Shown here piece by piece: positions 32,177 to 36,019 of a stretch of DNA of 36,019 bases (its first letter is position 1; every line of letters begins with the position of its first letter). The stretch comes from Gamarada debralockiae (Eukaryota > Ascomycota > Leotiomycetes > Helotiales > Hyphodiscaceae): contig NXFV01000043.1 of assembly GCA_002803225.1 (NCBI GenBank), positions 1 to 36,019 of the forward strand, given 5' to 3'. The notes beneath the pieces were generated by a model that was not told the origin of the DNA, ran no database searches, and worked only from the letters and a program-made list of their open reading frames with translations. A program made the position numbers and the translations under genes.

Positions 32177-33415
32177 CTAAAATGGTTGATCCTACCGTAT
32201 CTAGCATCAGCGCCGGTGCAGTCGCAATAATTACCTCAATCTTCGCATCTAGCGATGAGGCCATTGAGTTGCTGCTGGAGGGGCTGGTATCGTCCCAGCG
32301 CATTATCCTGATCAATATGAGGAAGAATCCCTGCCTCCCTCCCCGAAAGTACCCTGTCTAGCCCAGACGTCGAACACCAGCGTGACCTAAAGACTCAAAC
32401 TGAATCGGTAGGATCGGGAACACAGCTAGGAATACATACTCCTCAAGCAAGTATACCGTCGATTAGAAGCCCTAGCTTCTCCTCTACAGCCACTTCTACC
32501 TATCAAGTAAGTTACAGAGCTGGAAACGTAGCACAACCTGCTCGACATCCCCTCAGTTCTGTCAGTATAAGTAGAATTGGCCTCGAACCAGCGCCTCGGG
32601 ACAATTTGCGGCTTCCATTCACACCTGGAAGCGGTCATGAGGAGTATCATCAACTGCTCAACAATGCGATCGCTGCAGCAAGAAGCAAAAGAGGAGGGTT
32701 TCCACCTCAAGAATCTTTCAATCTCGACTACTTGTTGAATGCTTCCAGTCATGCAAGTATTAATGATCTACCTTTCGGCATCAGGAATGAAACCAACTTG
32801 CGCATGATATGAAAGTCGGTGCTGCTGGTGAACTCTACGCACGTTCTAACAGATTATAGAGAACTTGAGCTGATATGTGATAGTCTTTTGAGATTCTGTC
32901 CCGCCTAAAGACATCTCTCCCTGGCTTTGGCCGTCATAATTGGCAAAGCGCTATCCGCACTCATGCTACTATTCATGAAGACTACTGCGACATGGAGCCG
33001 TGGAGGGGAGCAGAAACGGCAGATATCACTTACAACGACACAGAAGGAAATTTACGCTGCTTCTGATTTTAAATGGGTATCTAAATAAAACTATCTGGGC
33101 TGCTGCAAGACCAAAATATTTTCTCGAAGTCAAATCCACGACGAAGGAATGTGCAACTCGGTTCTTTTTCAGTAAGAGCCAATACCAGAGAGTAAGCTGT
33201 TTCTCACGTCTGAATTGCATTGTCACTGACGAGGTTAGATCCAACGTATGCAATTAGGCAACCAAGTAACAGCTGAGGTCTCTATATTTTTCGCGTTTTT
33301 GATCGACAGGGACGATATAGATATGCAACTGTATGAGGATCCGGCTGGAATGAAAGAAAGGGGTGAACTGCAATTTACATCAGAGTCGTATGTAGTTGGG
33401 CCTTCGTGTACGTGA
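32106..33415 (+). pseudogene. Frameshifted C-terminal remains of a NO VEIN-like (DUF3883) gene
   Basis: The longest open part is 32321-32812. Next, in a shifted frame, come KVGAAGELY, SFEILSRL, LPGFGRHNWQSAIR and ETADITYNDTEG, then after another one-base shift near 33049 GYLNKTIWAAARPKYFLEVK, FFFSKSQYQR, and after a 47-base intron (33192-33238) YEDPAGMKERGELQFTSES to TGA. This order is the DUF3883 (PD-(D/E)XK-like) C-terminal domain of fungal proteins related to plant NO VEIN. The E-x-K and the Asp of the nuclease-like core are visible. One-base shifts lie near 32810 and 33049, with further ones near 32282 and 32330 and weaker upstream traces (SSDEAIELLLE, GIVPAHYPDQYEEES) back to about 32106. 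A 45-base intron with a GC donor (32839-32883) is implied. The large N-terminal part is absent, so this is a truncated relic unless the shifts are assembly errors. Confidence 0.7.
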
Positions 33416-33564
33416 TGGATGGGTGGCTCTCAGTCCTTGTATTCAATGCTATACTAGTAGCGCAATGTCATCTCAACTTAAATGAAGATCGAACGAAGAT
33501 GAAGCGCGGGCCAACTTCAAAGCAAGCCGCTTCCTGTTAACCAAGCTCACCAATTGCAAGCCAT

Positions 33565-35093
33565 TTAGGACGACGGTTTTTGTCCATAAACCACGTAACT
33601 GTGAGATTGTCAGCGCTTTAGGAGTCTGCAGCAGCTCACAAAAAGGTGTTGACTCGCAGTGGAAAGTACGAATGGATCTTCGTATCCTTCATTTCTTTCC
33701 TCACATCTGCAAGAAAGAGCTCCAACTCTTCTGTCGTCCATCCTAAGCCCCTCGTATATATGGCCACGCTAACACCATACAAACCGCCTGCAATATTTTC
33801 ATGATTCCACATCCCTTCAGCACATCAGCTCTCCATCCAACACCAACACAGATCCACATGAAGCTGCGACTTACCCCATTCCTTATACTTCGGGTCTTTT
33901 GGCCAGCGATTTAGGGGCCATTTGTACTGGATCTCAACCACGTCCTTGAAGCCTGCTGCAATCATCTGCTCTTTACAAGATTCCGCCGAATTGACAGCAC
34001 GACCGAATTTGTGACAGCCTTCGACAATCAGCTCTCCCCATTTCTTCAGCGCTGAGTTCGGCGGCCACGAATTATCATCAACTTTCACGGGGAAACAAAG
34101 GTCAGAGACTTGCATCATGCCACCTGGCGAGAGGAACCTGATTGAGGGCGTCAGTTCGGGGTTGAAATGATCATGGGTTGCCAGAGCGGAAGTTAGTGTT
34201 ACTCAAAACTCTGTTTAAAGAACGAAGGCCAATCCGCCAATGAGCCCGTCATCATTCGGGCATGGATAAAGTCAAATTTATGGCTGAAGGTCCATGGTTC
34301 CTCGATGTCGTCAACTTCGAAAGTTACGTTTGGAGGGACACTGCGCTCCATTAGTGGAGAGCTGGGTATGGCTGCATGTGCTAGCATACAATTGTGGCTG
34401 TATAGGGCTGAGGTCAACACCAAGAACCTGTGATTCTGGGTTTTCATCTGCGAAGTCAATGGCCCAGATGCCGGTTCCTGTACCGACGTCTAGGACCCGA
34501 TGGATCTGCTTGCCTTCGGGAAACGGGCAGAGATAGAGTTTGCCCCCGAATGTCAGAGAGTAGAGATGATGCTGAAGATCTGTCACCAGCTTAGAAAAGA
34601 TCCATTTCTCGAGGATGATTGGTACCTAGTCGGTCTTTCTCATCCTTTCCAAGTATTCGACTTAGCCAAAGCTGCGAGATTGGGATTTTCAGGGCAATGG
34701 TACCTCGTCGTTGGGTAGAATGTATTCTGCGAAAGTCAGATAAACTCAAGACTTCTATTATTAAGGGAGCTTGCTCACTTCCATCTTTATACGAATGATA
34801 TGTCCTCCCGTTTTCAGTCCGATACTTCAATATGCTCGATCCAATCGACGTTGTGGAACTCGCAACTGAGTTCTACGATAGATATCAGTTTCGATCCGAA
34901 TCAACAGAAGGTCGAAATTCGAACTTACAGGCCCAAAGGCAGAATCACCATCGTCATAGTCGTCGGCCTATGAATACATACCATGTCAGAAACTGGACCG
35001 CAACCTTTTAGACGAAATACTAACTTCAGCTTCAACGTGCACAGCCTCTGCTGTCAGAGCGATTGGCGGATGCTCTTCAGAACCAGAAGGCAT
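33565..35093 (-). CDS. LaeA-like SAM-dependent methyltransferase, 341 aa
   Basis: The model has ten exons: 35093-35025, 34967-34929, 34872-34779, 34726-34704, 34644-34626, 34579-34390, 34340-34203, 34137-33875, 33814-33658 and 33598-33565. Introns are 46-65 bases. Exon 5 has only 19 bases, but it restores the family string NDEDEKDRLDLQHHLY. SAM-binding motif I is RVLDVGTGTGIWAIDFADE (about residues 109-127). Further family marks are VLGVDLSPIQPQFVPPNVTF, EPWTFSHKFDFIHARMMTG, LSPGGMMQVSD, RWPKDPKYKEWG and the end YVVYGQKPSS. The last intron fits best with a GC donor (33657, GCGAGT), giving HSYFPLYVVYGQKP; a GT donor 18 bases later also keeps frame and adds six residues. The enzyme is probably cytosolic or nuclear. 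Relatives include LaeA-type regulators and tailoring methyltransferases; its substrate is unknown, and no biosynthetic gene adjoins it. Confidence 0.92.
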
Positions 35094-35994
35094 GTTAAAC
35101 TGCTTATGCAAGAGAAAGCAGGAGATATTTTCAGTTCAAAGTCGCTTTTTGATGTTGTCCTTCACAGAATCGGTATATTGGGTCGGCAAAAATGAGGAAG
35201 TAGAGTTGTTGGCTCGGGAAGTATATTAAGTAGAACCTTGGCACTCGGTGCAACTCGCAACGATCCTTCGCTGAAAGATGGAGCGCTCCACGGTGGGGCT
35301 GTCAGACATCAGAAGGGTCTTGACACGACACCCTTTGCACTTGCATCAGCCCCACCGCGGAAATCGATCCGTCGGCGCTAATGTGCAGCTCTGTAGAGAG
35401 ACAACAGGTACTGTACGTCTTCGGCTTAATTACTCGATGTTCTCAGCTAATCCGTTGTGATCCTGGACGTTGTCTGAAACGATTGACGGGATTGGTGGGG
35501 GAAGCTCCGCTGTTGCGCACGAGATTTCGAAACGGGAACGGCCCTTCCTGTCTTTGCTTTTTTTTAATTCGGCACATAAGATAAGATTTGTAGCGACTCT
35601 GCAGCGGGGAAGTTTGAATTCATCTTCAAATGAAAAGGGAGGAGCGGTGAACTCATTGAACCCTCCAACGTCATTAACCCTCCTACGAGAGGTTCCCAGC
35701 TCGGCGGCTCAGCCAACAGACCGAGCCCTTAATGCAGAGACCGAACAGTTATTCACACATTCACACATATTTCACGTTGTCTATTTGCTCTTCTGTACTG
35801 CTTTCTGATGAAGAGAAGAAGGCCGGAGCTGACTTCTCGACTTCTGGAGACGAAACTTTGGGCATCACCCACCCCCCTTGACTTGAGATAGATCTGTGAC
35901 ATCGAACTGTATCTACCTATGTACTATAGCATTAACTTTTCCTTTCCCGGTTCTCACCGTAGTAGAAATCCTGAAACACAGAACTACAGTAGCA
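35094..35994. other. Intergenic, promoter side of the methyltransferase
   Basis: Short frames on the plus strand (35278-35460, 35470-35808) lack motifs and look random. The part next to 35093 is the methyltransferase promoter. No repeats shared with the rest of the window are seen. Confidence 0.35.
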
Positions 35995-36019
35995 CCCCCC
36001 CCCCCCCCCCCCCCCGGGG
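35995..36019. repeat. Run of 21 C followed by GGGG at the window end
   Basis: Twenty-one consecutive C (35995-36015), then GGGG. This is more likely the frayed end of a contig or a sequencing artefact than a genomic feature. It is not a telomere repeat of the TTAGGG type. Confidence 0.7.

Noticed and set aside
32235..32303. Minus-strand first exon MRWDDTSPSSS joined to 32176-31760 as an intact gene
   Set aside because: It overlaps plus-strand NO VEIN-like traces (SSDEAIELLLE, GIVPAHYP), and the downstream frame has three stops. It is kept only as a low-confidence relic.
34006..34020. TTTGTGACAGCCTT identical to a word in the repeat at 10067-10080
   Set aside because: At 34006 it is coding sequence of the methyltransferase (Gly-Cys-His-Lys-Phe on the minus strand). 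The match is short and probably coincidental.
35995..36015. C-run as a telomere or regulatory quadruplex
   Set aside because: It is a pure homopolymer without the TTAGGG pattern and sits at the very end of the window; a contig-end artefact is more likely.

Overview
The window looks like nuclear DNA of a filamentous ascomycete, and Leotiomycetes or a relative is my guess. Genes carry many introns of about 46-63 bases with GT..AG ends and CTRAY branch sites. The gene types are typical of Pezizomycotina: Zn2Cys6 transcription factors, a Dal5/Tna1-type MFS carrier, a LaeA-like methyltransferase, cyanase and a Ser/Thr-rich secreted protein. All exon structures were assembled by hand from splice signals, reading phase and family resemblance; no transcript data or search was available.

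Layout. Positions 1-6851 are gene-poor and repeat-rich: a nonsense-bearing relic of a conserved fungal gene (367-1002), copies of a dispersed repeat, an intact-looking 209-residue conserved protein (2440-3132, minus) and a MITE-like hairpin (3301-3470). A 610-residue secreted wall-type protein lies at 6852-8794 (minus). Repeats return at 9643-10230. From 11329 to 19324 there is a compact three-gene group: a Zn2Cys6 regulator (minus), an MFS anion/organic-acid type transporter (minus) and, divergent from it, a six-hairpin glycosidase-like protein (plus) with no signal peptide. The 866-base divergent promoter holds four copies of a near-perfect palindrome, GGGTACnGTACCC, the best candidate for an operator shared by transporter and enzyme. 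I infer a small import-and-hydrolyse catabolic module.

From 20392 the genes are scattered: a low-complexity hypothetical protein, a second Zn2Cys6 regulator (24634-26695), a 73-residue protein made of seven decapeptides around SPSGGC (28862-29083), cyanase (30039-30710, minus), frameshifted remains of a NO VEIN-like (DUF3883) gene (about 32100-33415, plus) and a LaeA-like methyltransferase with ten exons (33565-35093, minus). The window ends in a run of 21 C, probably a contig end.

The most unusual items are the SPSGGC repeat protein, which has no signal peptide or obvious family, and the palindrome array in the transporter/glycosidase promoter. Several relics with C-to-T type stop codons suggest past repeat-induced point mutation.
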